DNA from: Candidatus Aenigmatarchaeota archaeon
GTDB taxonomy: Archaea; Aenigmatarchaeota; Aenigmatarchaeia; CG10238-14; SCSR01
Direction: 5' to 3'
NCBI GenBank assembly: GCA_030615205.1
Contig: JAUWZS010000001.1
Span: 335,492 to 399,491 of the forward strand
DNA length: 64,000 nt
A model generated the notes under the pieces. It saw only the letters and a list, made by a program, of their open reading frames with translations, had not been told where the DNA came from and did no database searches. This document shows, piece after piece, positions 8,477 through 17,723 of the stretch (the stretch's first letter is position 1; the number at the start of each line of letters is the position of its first letter). A program made the translations under genes and the position numbers.

Positions 8477-9241
8477 CTAATCACTTTTCTTTATGATTTC
8501 AAGGATTTTGTTATGGATTTTACCATTGGAGAAAACAGCATCGCTTCTTACAGGCTTCCAGGCCTTTCCTTTAAAATCTGTGACTTTCCCGCCAGCTTCT
8601 GAAACTAGCATGGCCCCGGCAGTAGCATCCCAAGGTTCGACTTGTGTAACAATAAAAGCATCAGCACGGCCGCAGGCGACCCACGCACACTCTAATGACC
8701 CAGCACCTAATTTACGCAAGTCCTTTATTTTCGGTTGTATGTTTGCATTGATCCTGCTCATCCGCAGGTTGCCGCCAGTAGCCTCGCACCACACAACATA
8801 ACTTTTCTCTAAGCTCGCAACATCGGACACATGTACGGCTTTTCCATTCAACAGCGCGCCGCTCCCTTCTTCAGCTACGAAAAGTTCTTTGAGAAACGGC
8901 GCATAAGCAACACCAAGTATCGGTTTGTTATGATGCACCAGAGCAATAGATACAGCAAAGAACGGGTTGCCAACAGCGAAATTGCTGCTGCCGTCCAATG
9001 AATCAACTATCCAAGTAAAATCTGACTTTTTATCCTTGAGACCGCTTTCCTCAGCCAGTATGTTGTAATCAGGGAACTTTTTGCTCAGGCTGTCAACAAG
9101 CATCTTGTCTGACATCTTGTCGTATTTTGTGACAATCTCTTTTGTCGTGCCTCTTAATCTAAAAAGATCAGAATCCTTGCGGAAATTTTCAAGCAGGAAC
9201 TTTCCGGCTTTTTCGGAAAGTTCAATTATGAATTTTTTCAT
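8477..9241 (-). CDS. suhB: Inositol-1-monophosphatase family (archaeal IMPase/FBPase)
   Basis: EESG, WIVDSLDGSSNFAVGNPFF, EPWDATAGAMLVSEAGG; start at MKKFIIELS. Confidence 0.92.
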   Translation of the reverse strand: MKKFIIELSEKAGKFLLENFRKDSDLFRLRGTTKEIVTKYDKMSDKMLVDSLSKKFPDYNILAEESGLKDKKSDFTWIVDSLDGSSNFAVGNPFFAVSIALVHHNKPILGVAYAPFLKELFVAEEGSGALLNGKAVHVSDVASLEKSYVVWCEATGGNLRMSRINANIQPKIKDLRKLGAGSLECAWVACGRADAFIVTQVEPWDATAGAMLVSEAGGKVTDFKGKAWKPVRSDAVFSNGKIHNKILEIIKKSD

Positions 9242-9275
9242 ATTATAATCTTGCTGTAATGCAGATATAAAAAGA

Positions 9276-10043
9276 TTAATAACCACTTTCTGTCATGTTG
9301 ACTAATTCGGCAACAGCTGCAGCATGGCCTTCTTCTGAAATATTCAAAGCTGGCTGAATGTCCTGTTCAACCTCAGGTGTTTTAGTGACCATATTCTCTA
9401 AGATCGCTGTATGTTTTGCTGTGGACTCACTGAGGATTTCCAATGTCGGGATTATGTATTCTTTATTTTGCTTTGCTATCTCAATTTCTTTTTTCGCTTG
9501 AGTTATCTCAGCTTCATAATCATCCATTATATCTTTTACACGACCAATTTCTTCCCTCTCGACAATAGTTTTCGCCTCTTCTAATCTCTCTTCTGCATAT
9601 TGGATGTGTAATTTCGCCTTTTCCAGATTGTTTGTGGTTACGTGCAATTGGAATGCTTCTAGACTTCGATCCAATCCGTACAACCAATGGCCAGGATAAG
9701 CATCAACAGAAAACAGATACCAACTGCTTACAAAAGCGAAGAAGGCAACTGCAAACACAAAAACAAATCTGTAAGATGTCGGATGAACTATCCTTTTTCC
9801 AGGTTTTGTTAACCTGTAATATATCCATTTTTTCCCAGGTCTTTCAACCCTTTCAACCAGTTCTGATTTCTTTAGAACGTTTAGATGTTCGGAGACTGTT
9901 GTCACGTGTTTACCTAATTTACGTGATAGTTCAGAAGCGGTCATAGGCCTGTTTCCAAGATTTTTAAGGATATCAGTTCTCGTGTCTACTGTGAGAGTCT
10001 TCAATAATTTCTTGGATATCTTTAAATTCTCCTCGTCTTCCAT
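9276..10043 (-). CDS. Membrane-anchored ArsR-like winged-helix regulator with DUF5667-like extracellular helical domain
   Basis: TRTDILKNLGNRPMTASELSRKLGKHVTTVSEHLNVLKKSELVERVERPGKKWIYYRLT, then TM, then LDRSLEAFQLHVTTNNLEKAKLHIQYAEERLEEAK. Confidence 0.75.
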   Translation of the reverse strand: MEDEENLKISKKLLKTLTVDTRTDILKNLGNRPMTASELSRKLGKHVTTVSEHLNVLKKSELVERVERPGKKWIYYRLTKPGKRIVHPTSYRFVFVFAVAFFAFVSSWYLFSVDAYPGHWLYGLDRSLEAFQLHVTTNNLEKAKLHIQYAEERLEEAKTIVEREEIGRVKDIMDDYEAEITQAKKEIEIAKQNKEYIIPTLEILSESTAKHTAILENMVTKTPEVEQDIQPALNISEEGHAAAVAELVNMTESGY

Positions 10044-10156
10044 GATTATCAGTTATTTAGCATAAATTTATAAGCTTTCAAAGATTTAGGGCGGCGACCA
10101 TAAATTTTCCTACCAATTAAAAACTGTTGACTCCTCAGTTTTTTTCAGGTGATGAA

Positions 10157-10963
10157 ATGAATAAGAAAATAATAGCAATAGCAATGGCTATTCTGCTTAG
10201 TGGTACAGGACTAGCAACAATAGCATTGGCACAGCAACAAGAAGGATATACAGGAAGTGGATGGTTTATACCTGACATTTGGCCTGAGCCTCCTGTAAGA
10301 CCAATATACCCAGAAATTACACTCGCTTACGGAGTCGGTCTAAATAAACTTAGCATGGAAACAGAACCAATTGGTTTTATCGAACTAAGATATGGTGACG
10401 TAACAACCATTGAGATTCTGCCTGGGGATGTAGACAGGGATTGTGATGTGGACAATGACGATCTTAGACTATTCCAAGCATCCTATGGAAAATCTAGAGG
10501 ACAATCAGGTTACAACACAAATGCTGATTTCAACGGAGATGGTAAGGTAAACTATGAAGACCTCTTAATCTTGGCGAAAAACTACGGAAAAACTTGCCCT
10601 ACTCCCGTCCCACCTATGCCGGCAACAATAAGCTACTTGATTGTGGGTAACGACGTTTACAAGATGACAAAGATATACGAGAGATATGATTGGGATACTA
10701 GAACGAAAATATATCAGTACAAGGCTGAGAACGGAATTGTAATGACAGCTATAGTACAACATAATCTAGAAGGGACTGTGAGTATTTCCGCTGAGTTTGG
10801 GGAGTATTTAATAACATTCCAACCTATGTACAAGCACGGCCCTAGGATTGCGGCAGAAGAAGAACCCGTAATAGCATCAGGACTAATGAAAACACTAGGT
10901 GAAGAAATAGACATAGACATACAGGGTATACCGTCAGGACAAATAACAGAATGGCTTGAATAA
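10157..10963 (+). CDS. Secreted protein with type I dockerin-like domain
   Basis: Signal peptide MNKKIIAIAMAILLSGTGLATIALA; GDVDRDCDVDNDDLRLFQASYGK...NADFNGDGKVNYEDLLILAKNYGK. Confidence 0.8.
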   Translation: MNKKIIAIAMAILLSGTGLATIALAQQQEGYTGSGWFIPDIWPEPPVRPIYPEITLAYGVGLNKLSMETEPIGFIELRYGDVTTIEILPGDVDRDCDVDNDDLRLFQASYGKSRGQSGYNTNADFNGDGKVNYEDLLILAKNYGKTCPTPVPPMPATISYLIVGNDVYKMTKIYERYDWDTRTKIYQYKAENGIVMTAIVQHNLEGTVSISAEFGEYLITFQPMYKHGPRIAAEEEPVIASGLMKTLGEEIDIDIQGIPSGQITEWLE

Positions 10964-11065
10964 AGCCATTTCCTTTTTTCTTTCTTTTTTTTGCTTACGC
11001 GATCTTCATTGTGGCAGAGATATAAAAATAAAAATAATAAAAGCTTCTAAAAAAGTAAAAAGAAT

Positions 11066-11836
11066 ATGGCAATCAAATTCATAACTGATTATCCGGCTCT
11101 GCTTATCTCAGATAGAAAACATGGAAAGATTTTGGTAATTGCAGATTTACATCTAGGCATAGAGCACCAGTTGTATCAAGAAGGTATAACAATCGCACCG
11201 CAAGCCGAGCGGTTCAAAAAAACAATTGGCGAACTGCTAAAGATGACAAAAGCGAAGAAGCTCGTGATACTCGGGGATTTGAAGCACAAGGTGCCTGGAA
11301 TAAGCTTTCGTGAATTGAAAGAACTTCCTAAGTTGGTTGACTACTTGACAAAAAAAGTGCATGTTGTGCTAACAAAAGGAAACCATGATGTAGAATTAAA
11401 GGAAATCTCTGAAAGCATAGAAGTTCATGGAAGCCACGGCTTTTCAATCGGCTCGTATGGATTTTTCCACGGGCACGCATGGCCGAGCGAAGAATTGCTG
11501 GGCTGCGATCATCTATTTACAGCACACATACATCCGACTGTTGAGTTTGTGGACGATTTTGGCTTTCGCATTGTTGAAAAAGTTTGGGTGAAAGGACAGC
11601 TTGACGAAAAAGTCGTAAGGAAAAAATATAAAATTAAAAATAAAAAAGAAAAAATTGGAAAAATGGAAACGATAATATTCCCTTCTTTTAATCCGATAAT
11701 CAGCGGTGTGCCGTTGAATTCCAAGAGGAAAAAATACATCGGACCTATTCTTACTTCTGGTGCATTGAATTTGAACAAATCAGAAGCGTATATGCTCGAT
11801 GGGACGAGATTGGGAAAAATAAAAAAGATTAAATAA
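11066..11836 (+). CDS. Calcineurin-like metallophosphoesterase (archaeal MJ0037-type)
   Basis: VIADLHLGIEHQ, LGDLKHKV, KGNHDVEL, FFHGHAWP, TAHIHPTV. Confidence 0.85.
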   Translation: MAIKFITDYPALLISDRKHGKILVIADLHLGIEHQLYQEGITIAPQAERFKKTIGELLKMTKAKKLVILGDLKHKVPGISFRELKELPKLVDYLTKKVHVVLTKGNHDVELKEISESIEVHGSHGFSIGSYGFFHGHAWPSEELLGCDHLFTAHIHPTVEFVDDFGFRIVEKVWVKGQLDEKVVRKKYKIKNKKEKIGKMETIIFPSFNPIISGVPLNSKRKKYIGPILTSGALNLNKSEAYMLDGTRLGKIKKIK

Positions 11837-11842
11837 AAACTT

Positions 11843-13576
11843 CTAAATTTCTTCCAATAATTCTTTTTCATCAGCGTTTAACTTTTCCTGGATTTCCTTC
11901 AGCAGAGCTTTATCGTTTGCTGTTAGATGCGAGATGAGTATGTCATTTTCGAATATATGTCTGCCTGCTATCGGTTCGTTCATGCTTATTGCGATTTTGT
12001 CTTTTGTTGTTGCGCTGTCGATGCCTTTTCCTTCGCGCTGTATTTCTTTTACTTCTCCGATGATTTTGTTGTCTTTTTTCAGTCGCACGCCTTTTTTCAA
12101 ATAGCCGGCCATCACTTCTACACCTACTATACAGGGTTTGCTCGCGCGGAATATGCAACCTTTCAATAACTTCAGTTTAACCGGCCGCACAGCACGATCG
12201 AGCTTTTCTTGCAGCTCGCGTTCTTTGCGTTCGTATCTCCATTCCTTGTAGCCTTCAATTATTTTATAAATTATTTTGCTGTGGAAGATTGTGATTTTCA
12301 GGTCTTTTGCAAGCTCTTCCGCATCTGAAAGTGTGCGTACGTTGAACGCAAGAATTATTTTTTTCAGGTCGTCTTTGACGTTCTGCGCTTCGATGACATC
12401 TTGCTTGTTCACGTGACCGACTTCTGCTTTTCTTATCGGTATTGCCTCTTCTGTAAGCATCTTTATCATTGCCTCAAGCCCGCCGAGCGTATCTGCTTTG
12501 ACAATAATGCCATCTATACCCTTGACGAATTCCACTTGCTCAACGTCTTTTTGCACTTCTGCTTTTGCTGCGTCGATTGCGGCTTCGTCGCACACAGCTA
12601 TTATCGGCGATCCTGCGATTACTTGCTCTAAGTCAGGCGCAGCGATTTTTATTCCGGCAGCTGCACGCACCTCGCGCACAGAATCGAACTGTTTTTCCAC
12701 TCGCAATTCTTTTAACGGTTTTGGTCTGAGCAATGCCTTAACTTTTCTGATGATGGGCTCTTTGCCGCCAATAACTATGTAATCCCCTTTCCTAACAGTT
12801 CCGTCATATACAATTACATCAATAGTTGTCCCAAATCCGCGTGCATCTTTTACTTCAAGAACAGTGCCTTTGCACATATCTGAGAGCTGTAATTTATCTT
12901 TCAAGAATTGTTGAGCCAATCCTGCCAAAACCATAAGTAAGTCAGCTAGTCCTTCACCACTTATGCCCGATGTCGGTACTATAGCCACTCGCTTTGTAAA
13001 ATCCTCAGCTTTTTCAAAACGGTCGTAACGGTCAGCATCAAATCCTCGTTCAGCCAATTGTCCAGCGATGTTGTAAATTTTAGTTTCCACATCTTTTTTT
13101 ACATCATCTCGTTGTTCAGCAAAGCTCTCCAGAAAACTTTTGTTTTCATTCGGTCTCCACCCAGGAACTCTGTCGATCTTAGTAGCTGCAACTACAAACG
13201 GTGTTTTAAACTGTTTTAAGATTGTCAAAGACTCATCAGTCTGGACTTGGAACCCTTCATTAATATCAATAACAAGAATAACGATATCTGCTACTGCACC
13301 GCCTCTTTTTCTTAATGTTATGAACGCAGCATGACCAGGCGAATCGATTATCAAAAATCCAGGGATTGTAAGTTTAATTTTCATTTTATCCAAAAGGCTA
13401 CCGCATATTTTTTTGACAGTTCCGATTGGTATATTGGTGGCTCCAATCGACTGGGTAATCCCTCCAGCTTCGGCTAACTGAACAGCACTACCTCTAATTT
13501 TATCCAACAGCGTGGTCTTGCCCGAGTCTATATGCCCTAGCACAGCTATTATTGGGGAGCGGATTTTTTCTTTCAT
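11843..13576 (-). CDS. infB: Translation initiation factor aIF5B/IF-2
   Basis: PIIAVLGHIDSGKTTLLDKIRG, AGGITQSIGATNIP, IDSPGHAAF, ATKIDRVPGW. Confidence 0.95.
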   Translation of the reverse strand: MKEKIRSPIIAVLGHIDSGKTTLLDKIRGSAVQLAEAGGITQSIGATNIPIGTVKKICGSLLDKMKIKLTIPGFLIIDSPGHAAFITLRKRGGAVADIVILVIDINEGFQVQTDESLTILKQFKTPFVVAATKIDRVPGWRPNENKSFLESFAEQRDDVKKDVETKIYNIAGQLAERGFDADRYDRFEKAEDFTKRVAIVPTSGISGEGLADLLMVLAGLAQQFLKDKLQLSDMCKGTVLEVKDARGFGTTIDVIVYDGTVRKGDYIVIGGKEPIIRKVKALLRPKPLKELRVEKQFDSVREVRAAAGIKIAAPDLEQVIAGSPIIAVCDEAAIDAAKAEVQKDVEQVEFVKGIDGIIVKADTLGGLEAMIKMLTEEAIPIRKAEVGHVNKQDVIEAQNVKDDLKKIILAFNVRTLSDAEELAKDLKITIFHSKIIYKIIEGYKEWRYERKERELQEKLDRAVRPVKLKLLKGCIFRASKPCIVGVEVMAGYLKKGVRLKKDNKIIGEVKEIQREGKGIDSATTKDKIAISMNEPIAGRHIFENDILISHLTANDKALLKEIQEKLNADEKELLEEI

Positions 13577-13652
13577 ATTAAACACCAAGCGACCTTGATC
13601 ACTATACGATAAAGTAATCAATTTTAAGTATTATAAATCATTACTGATAATT

Positions 13653-14075
13653 ATGATAACGATGCAAGAAATAGAACCTATTGCGGTTTGTTTGGCGACT
13701 CAGCAGCTTTTTGACAAGCGTTTCAGGTCCAATTTCGGCGATAACCTACTTTTGCGCGACAGGGATGTAAAACTCGAGCCGGCTTTGGTAAAAATAAAGC
13801 GTGAGCTTAATTCAAGCATGACCGAGCAAAGATACCTGCAGGGCCATAAAATGAACATAATCAACAACATAGACAGGATATTGGCGCTTGCAACAAGATA
13901 CGCTTCTATGGATCTGCGAGTGGTAGAGTCGATAGTGACAAGCGGGAAAGAAATTATAAAAAAAGTGATTGCAGCTGGGAGCTTTGATGAAATTGGAAAT
14001 ATGGAAGGGATGTTCAAAAGCCAGATAACACTTCCGGTTTATGAGCTTTTTACAGAAAAATCAAAACGAAAGTAA
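13653..14075 (+). CDS. Hypothetical protein
   Basis: 140-aa ORF immediately divergent from infB. Confidence 0.5.
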   Translation: MITMQEIEPIAVCLATQQLFDKRFRSNFGDNLLLRDRDVKLEPALVKIKRELNSSMTEQRYLQGHKMNIINNIDRILALATRYASMDLRVVESIVTSGKEIIKKVIAAGSFDEIGNMEGMFKSQITLPVYELFTEKSKRK

Positions 14076-14127
14076 TAGGAAAATAATAGTATAGTAGTAT
14101 AGTTGTTGGAAAAAAGGGTTGTTGAAA

Positions 14128-14298
14128 ATGAGGGCTGAAGATATAGAAGAAGAAGTGGAAAAATTAAAGTCGAGAAAGGTAGAGCTTACCAATAGAATGA
14201 ATATGACCACAAGTTTTGATGATAAAGAAGAGTTAAAGCAGGATATAGGCAGGATAACAGCGCAGATAGATTTGCTTGAGAAACTAAAGGCGAAGTGA
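14128..14298 (+). CDS. Small coiled-coil protein (56 aa)
   Basis: ATG-initiated frame MRAEDIEEEVEKLKSRKVELTNRMNMTTSFDDKEELKQDIGRITAQIDLLEKLKAK, not in the ORF track. Confidence 0.5.
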   Translation: MRAEDIEEEVEKLKSRKVELTNRMNMTTSFDDKEELKQDIGRITAQIDLLEKLKAK

Positions 14299-14366
14299 CG
14301 AATTATTGCTGATAACAAGATAAACCAATAAGAATTTAAGTTTTAATTCTGATTTCATTTGATAAA

Positions 14367-15014
14367 GTGAATCAAATGACAGTCATACAACAGCAAGAAT
14401 TAACAGAAGAATTACTCGAAAAAGTGAGAATTTTTGTTGATAGTGACGCACTTGCTTTTTTTGATGTGCCAAGAAAACCTTTTTTCAGAAGAGCAACAGA
14501 TGTTGCGAAATTAGAAAACAACTACTTTCATACAGTTCTTGATAGGTGGTCTTATGCTCAAAAAGTCAATTTTTCGGTTGAGAAGTATAAAGTTCATTAT
14601 TTTACAATTGGTGATTACGCAAGTCCTTTTTGTACCGTGTCTGTTACTGGTCCATGTATTGTATATTGTGCATATACGACTGGAGAAGATGGAGGAATTA
14701 AGTCTTCTGGAGTTTATCACGCTTTTGTAACGCCTTCAGAAGAAGCTTTCCAGAAAAACTATTTCAAACTAATTGATACTGTTAGATCAAGACCTGGTGA
14801 AATAATTACAGTCAAAGTAGCTGGGCGTGAGTATAGTAGAGAATATTGCGAAGAAACCAAAAATAAGTTAATAAAACTTTTAGCTGTAAAAGATGTAAAA
14901 ATAAAACTTGAAAACATTTCACTTGGTGGACCAATCAGAATAATCGAATTTTATCCACAAACCGGTCAATTAGCCACCCGCTATTACAATGAGAAACAAA
15001 AAACTATAATTTAA
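14367..15014 (+). CDS. Hypothetical protein
   Basis: 215-aa ORF. Confidence 0.5.
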   Translation: MNQMTVIQQQELTEELLEKVRIFVDSDALAFFDVPRKPFFRRATDVAKLENNYFHTVLDRWSYAQKVNFSVEKYKVHYFTIGDYASPFCTVSVTGPCIVYCAYTTGEDGGIKSSGVYHAFVTPSEEAFQKNYFKLIDTVRSRPGEIITVKVAGREYSREYCEETKNKLIKLLAVKDVKIKLENISLGGPIRIIEFYPQTGQLATRYYNEKQKTII

Positions 15015-15090
15015 TTTTTTTACTGGATATTGCCGATACCAAAATCTTTTTATTCTTCAATTTTGTATTAATTTGAAGTGAGTAAGATGG

Positions 15091-15414
15091 GTGAACGAGA
15101 AAAGCTTGCAATTGCAAAGAGCACAAGCTTCACAGCGGATATTAGAAGCTCTTTCTAGTCCTAGGTCTATACAACAGCTGCTGGAGCAAACGCAACTTCC
15201 ACAAAGAACTTTGCGATATCATTTGGCTATTCTAAGAAAACAGAACGTGATTAGCGAGAGATATACATTTTCTGACAGAAGAAGAAAAATAATTTTCATT
15301 AATAATGGTTCTAAGAAACGTCTTCTTGATAAGCTCGGTGTTGCTTCATCAGCTTTATCTGATTCTGGGTCCGTAAGGAGTGCATTGTTGTTCCCGGAAT
15401 GCTCAGCATGGTAG
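15091..15414 (+). CDS. ArsR-like winged-helix regulator; 3' end overlaps tRNA-Lys
   Basis: SQRILEALSSPRSIQQLLEQTQLPQRTLRYHLAILRKQNVISERYTFSDRRRKIIFI; GTG start. Confidence 0.7.
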   Translation: MNEKSLQLQRAQASQRILEALSSPRSIQQLLEQTQLPQRTLRYHLAILRKQNVISERYTFSDRRRKIIFINNGSKKRLLDKLGVASSALSDSGSVRSALLFPECSAW

Positions 15415-15522
15415 AGCAGGTGGCTTTTACAAATTGCCTGAAGCTCTTAACCGTGGAGAACAGAGGCGTGGAAATAACCTGGAGAAACCACTTGGTCACG
15501 GGTTCGAATCCCGTCGGACCCA
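15367..15522 (+). tRNA. tRNA-Lys(TTT) with two introns (15376..15400 and 15430..15486)
   Basis: Acceptor GGGTCCG/CGGACCC, D arm GCTCAGCATGGTAGAGC, anticodon stem GGTGG/CCACT, anticodon TTT, T arm ACGGGTTCGAATCCCGT, discriminator A. Confidence 0.88.
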
Positions 15523-15600
15523 TCAAAAAACAAAAGGAGATGAGAAAAATGAGAAGAGGTGAATTAGAAAAGATTTGATGGCGATAACATTGAAAGGTTT

Positions 15601-15966
15601 TTGTTAGAGCATAGAATATGTAGATTTGCCACTGCAAATGCTAGAGGTCAACCACACATTGTCCCAGTGTGGTATGTGTATGATGGTGAAAGTTTTTATA
15701 TCATTACAAACTATGGTACAAAAAAATATAGAAATCTGTTAGAAAATAATAGAGTAGCTCTTGCAATCGATGATTATCCGAGAAATGGTGATATTGAAGG
15801 GGTGTGTATTGTAGGAAGTTCTGAAATACTAGAAAGAGGTGATATATACAGATATGCACAAGGGCTTATACAAGAAAAATACTCAAACTGGAACAAATAT
15901 CAGCCATGGGGTGAAGGAAAAGTACCAATAATAAGAATAAAACCGAATGGATACTCAAGTTGGTAA
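15601..15966 (+). CDS. Pyridoxamine 5'-phosphate oxidase-like flavin-binding family protein (N-terminus uncertain)
   Basis: ICRFATANARGQPHIVPVWYVYDGESFYIITNYGTKKYRNLLENNRVALAID. Confidence 0.75.
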   Translation: MLEHRICRFATANARGQPHIVPVWYVYDGESFYIITNYGTKKYRNLLENNRVALAIDDYPRNGDIEGVCIVGSSEILERGDIYRYAQGLIQEKYSNWNKYQPWGEGKVPIIRIKPNGYSSW

Positions 15967-16019
15967 TTGAATGAAAAGTAAAAAATATCTTCATTAAAGT
16001 TAATTAATAAAGTGAGTGC

Positions 16020-17705
16020 ATGAAAGACAAAAAAAGGAAAACCGAATGGACATATTGGACTGACAAAGTAGCGAAAGAAGTAAAAGAAAGAGTTAGCAAG
16101 AATCCTATTTTGAAGAAGATAGTAAAAGAACGCGGTTACATAGTATACGACGAAAAAACGCCTTCTGGTAAAATCCACGTCGGCTCAGCGAGAGGTTGGA
16201 TAATACATGACTGCATTGCAAAAGCTATGCGCCAGCAAGGTATGAACGCTAAATTTATCTTAAGCAGTGATGATATTGACCCGTTCGACGGTTTACCAAA
16301 GGATATGGATGCAAAAAAGTTTAAACCATTTTTAGGTGTGCCGCTCAGGAATGTGCCATCACCTGTTACAGGCTACAGCAGCTTTGCAGATTATTTTTTC
16401 AGGCAGTGCGTGGAAAAATTTGATGAGTTTGGAATTGAGGCAGAGATAGAAAGCACAGGCAGCAGATATGATAATGGTGATTTTAATAAATGGACAAAAA
16501 TTGCTTTGGACAATGCTGATAAAATTCAAAAAATATATCAAAGAATTTACGGTGACACAGCAGCGTCTGAGAAACTTCCATTTCAGCCAATATGCGAAAA
16601 ATGCGGCAAAATAGGGACAACATTCGCTTATGAATGGGACCCGAAAAGAGAGGTTGTGAAATACACTTGTAAACCAGACATGGTTGAATGGGCGCAAGGA
16701 TGCGGTCACAAAGGAGAAGTATCGCCTTATGATGGAAACGGCAAACTTCCTTGGAAAGTAGAATGGGCAGCAAAATGGCCGGTTGTTGGAGTGACATATG
16801 AATCAGCTGGCAAAGACCATTTCACAAAAGGCGGTTCAAGAACTGTATCCGTGGCCATATCATGTGAAGTGTTCAAATTCCCACCACCGTACCCGTCCAC
16901 ATGCGAAAACATAGGAAAAGGATACGAGTTTTTCTTGGTCAGCGGAAAGAAAATGAGCACTTCTAAAGGTATAGGAGTGAGCTTTGTAGAAATGTCAGAA
17001 ATGATGCCGCCACAACTGCTTAGATTTTTAATGGTAAAGTCCAGGCCAGAGACAACTATAGACTTTAGCCCAGAAGGAGATACTATACCCTTTTTGTTCA
17101 ATGAGTTTGATAGAATTGAGAGAATCTACTTTGGGCTGAAGAAAGTCGATGAAAGAGGGAAGACTAATGCAAAAAGAATTTACGAATTGTCTGCGATAGC
17201 CGAACTACCAAAACAAAAACCATTCAGAATATCTTTTGATTTTGCATCCATGCTAGCGCAGGCTTTGCCGAAAGATCGTCGGCTAGAAAGATCTATACAA
17301 ATACTGAAAAGGACCGGACACTTGGACCGGGAATTAACAGATTTTGAAAGAGACGAATTGAAGAAAAGACTGGATTATGCAGAACTATGGGCAAAAGAGT
17401 TTGCGCCTGAGAACATGCGAGTCACGCTGTTAAAAGAAATACCAGATGCTGTAATGGGAAAATTATCTGACAAACAAAAGTCAGCGCTCAAAAATTTGGG
17501 CGAATTCTTGAAAGCAAGCAGAACAGACTCAGACATCTGGTCGATGGTAAGAGTGGTTGCTAAAAAAGAAGGGATAGATACAAAGGAAGTATTCCAAGCA
17601 GCTTATATTATGTTGCTCGGCAGACCTTACGGTCCGAGGTTAATTCCGTTTATCCAAAGTTTAGATGAGGATTTTGTGGCTAAAAGATTTTTATTAAAGA
17701 AGTAA
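16020..17705 (+). CDS. lysS: Lysyl-tRNA synthetase, class I
   Basis: PSGKIHVGSARGWIIHD (HIGH), SSDDIDPFDGLP, KKMSTSKG; class I LysRS layout. Confidence 0.95.
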   Translation: MKDKKRKTEWTYWTDKVAKEVKERVSKNPILKKIVKERGYIVYDEKTPSGKIHVGSARGWIIHDCIAKAMRQQGMNAKFILSSDDIDPFDGLPKDMDAKKFKPFLGVPLRNVPSPVTGYSSFADYFFRQCVEKFDEFGIEAEIESTGSRYDNGDFNKWTKIALDNADKIQKIYQRIYGDTAASEKLPFQPICEKCGKIGTTFAYEWDPKREVVKYTCKPDMVEWAQGCGHKGEVSPYDGNGKLPWKVEWAAKWPVVGVTYESAGKDHFTKGGSRTVSVAISCEVFKFPPPYPSTCENIGKGYEFFLVSGKKMSTSKGIGVSFVEMSEMMPPQLLRFLMVKSRPETTIDFSPEGDTIPFLFNEFDRIERIYFGLKKVDERGKTNAKRIYELSAIAELPKQKPFRISFDFASMLAQALPKDRRLERSIQILKRTGHLDRELTDFERDELKKRLDYAELWAKEFAPENMRVTLLKEIPDAVMGKLSDKQKSALKNLGEFLKASRTDSDIWSMVRVVAKKEGIDTKEVFQAAYIMLLGRPYGPRLIPFIQSLDEDFVAKRFLLKK

Positions 17706-17723
17706 ATTGTGGATTGTGGAAAA

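Noticed and set aside
15311-15637. 108-aa minus ORF with MGPTGFEPVTKWFLQ
   Set aside because: Classic spurious translation of the antisense strand of a tRNA (GPTGFEPVT pattern), here tRNA-Lys.
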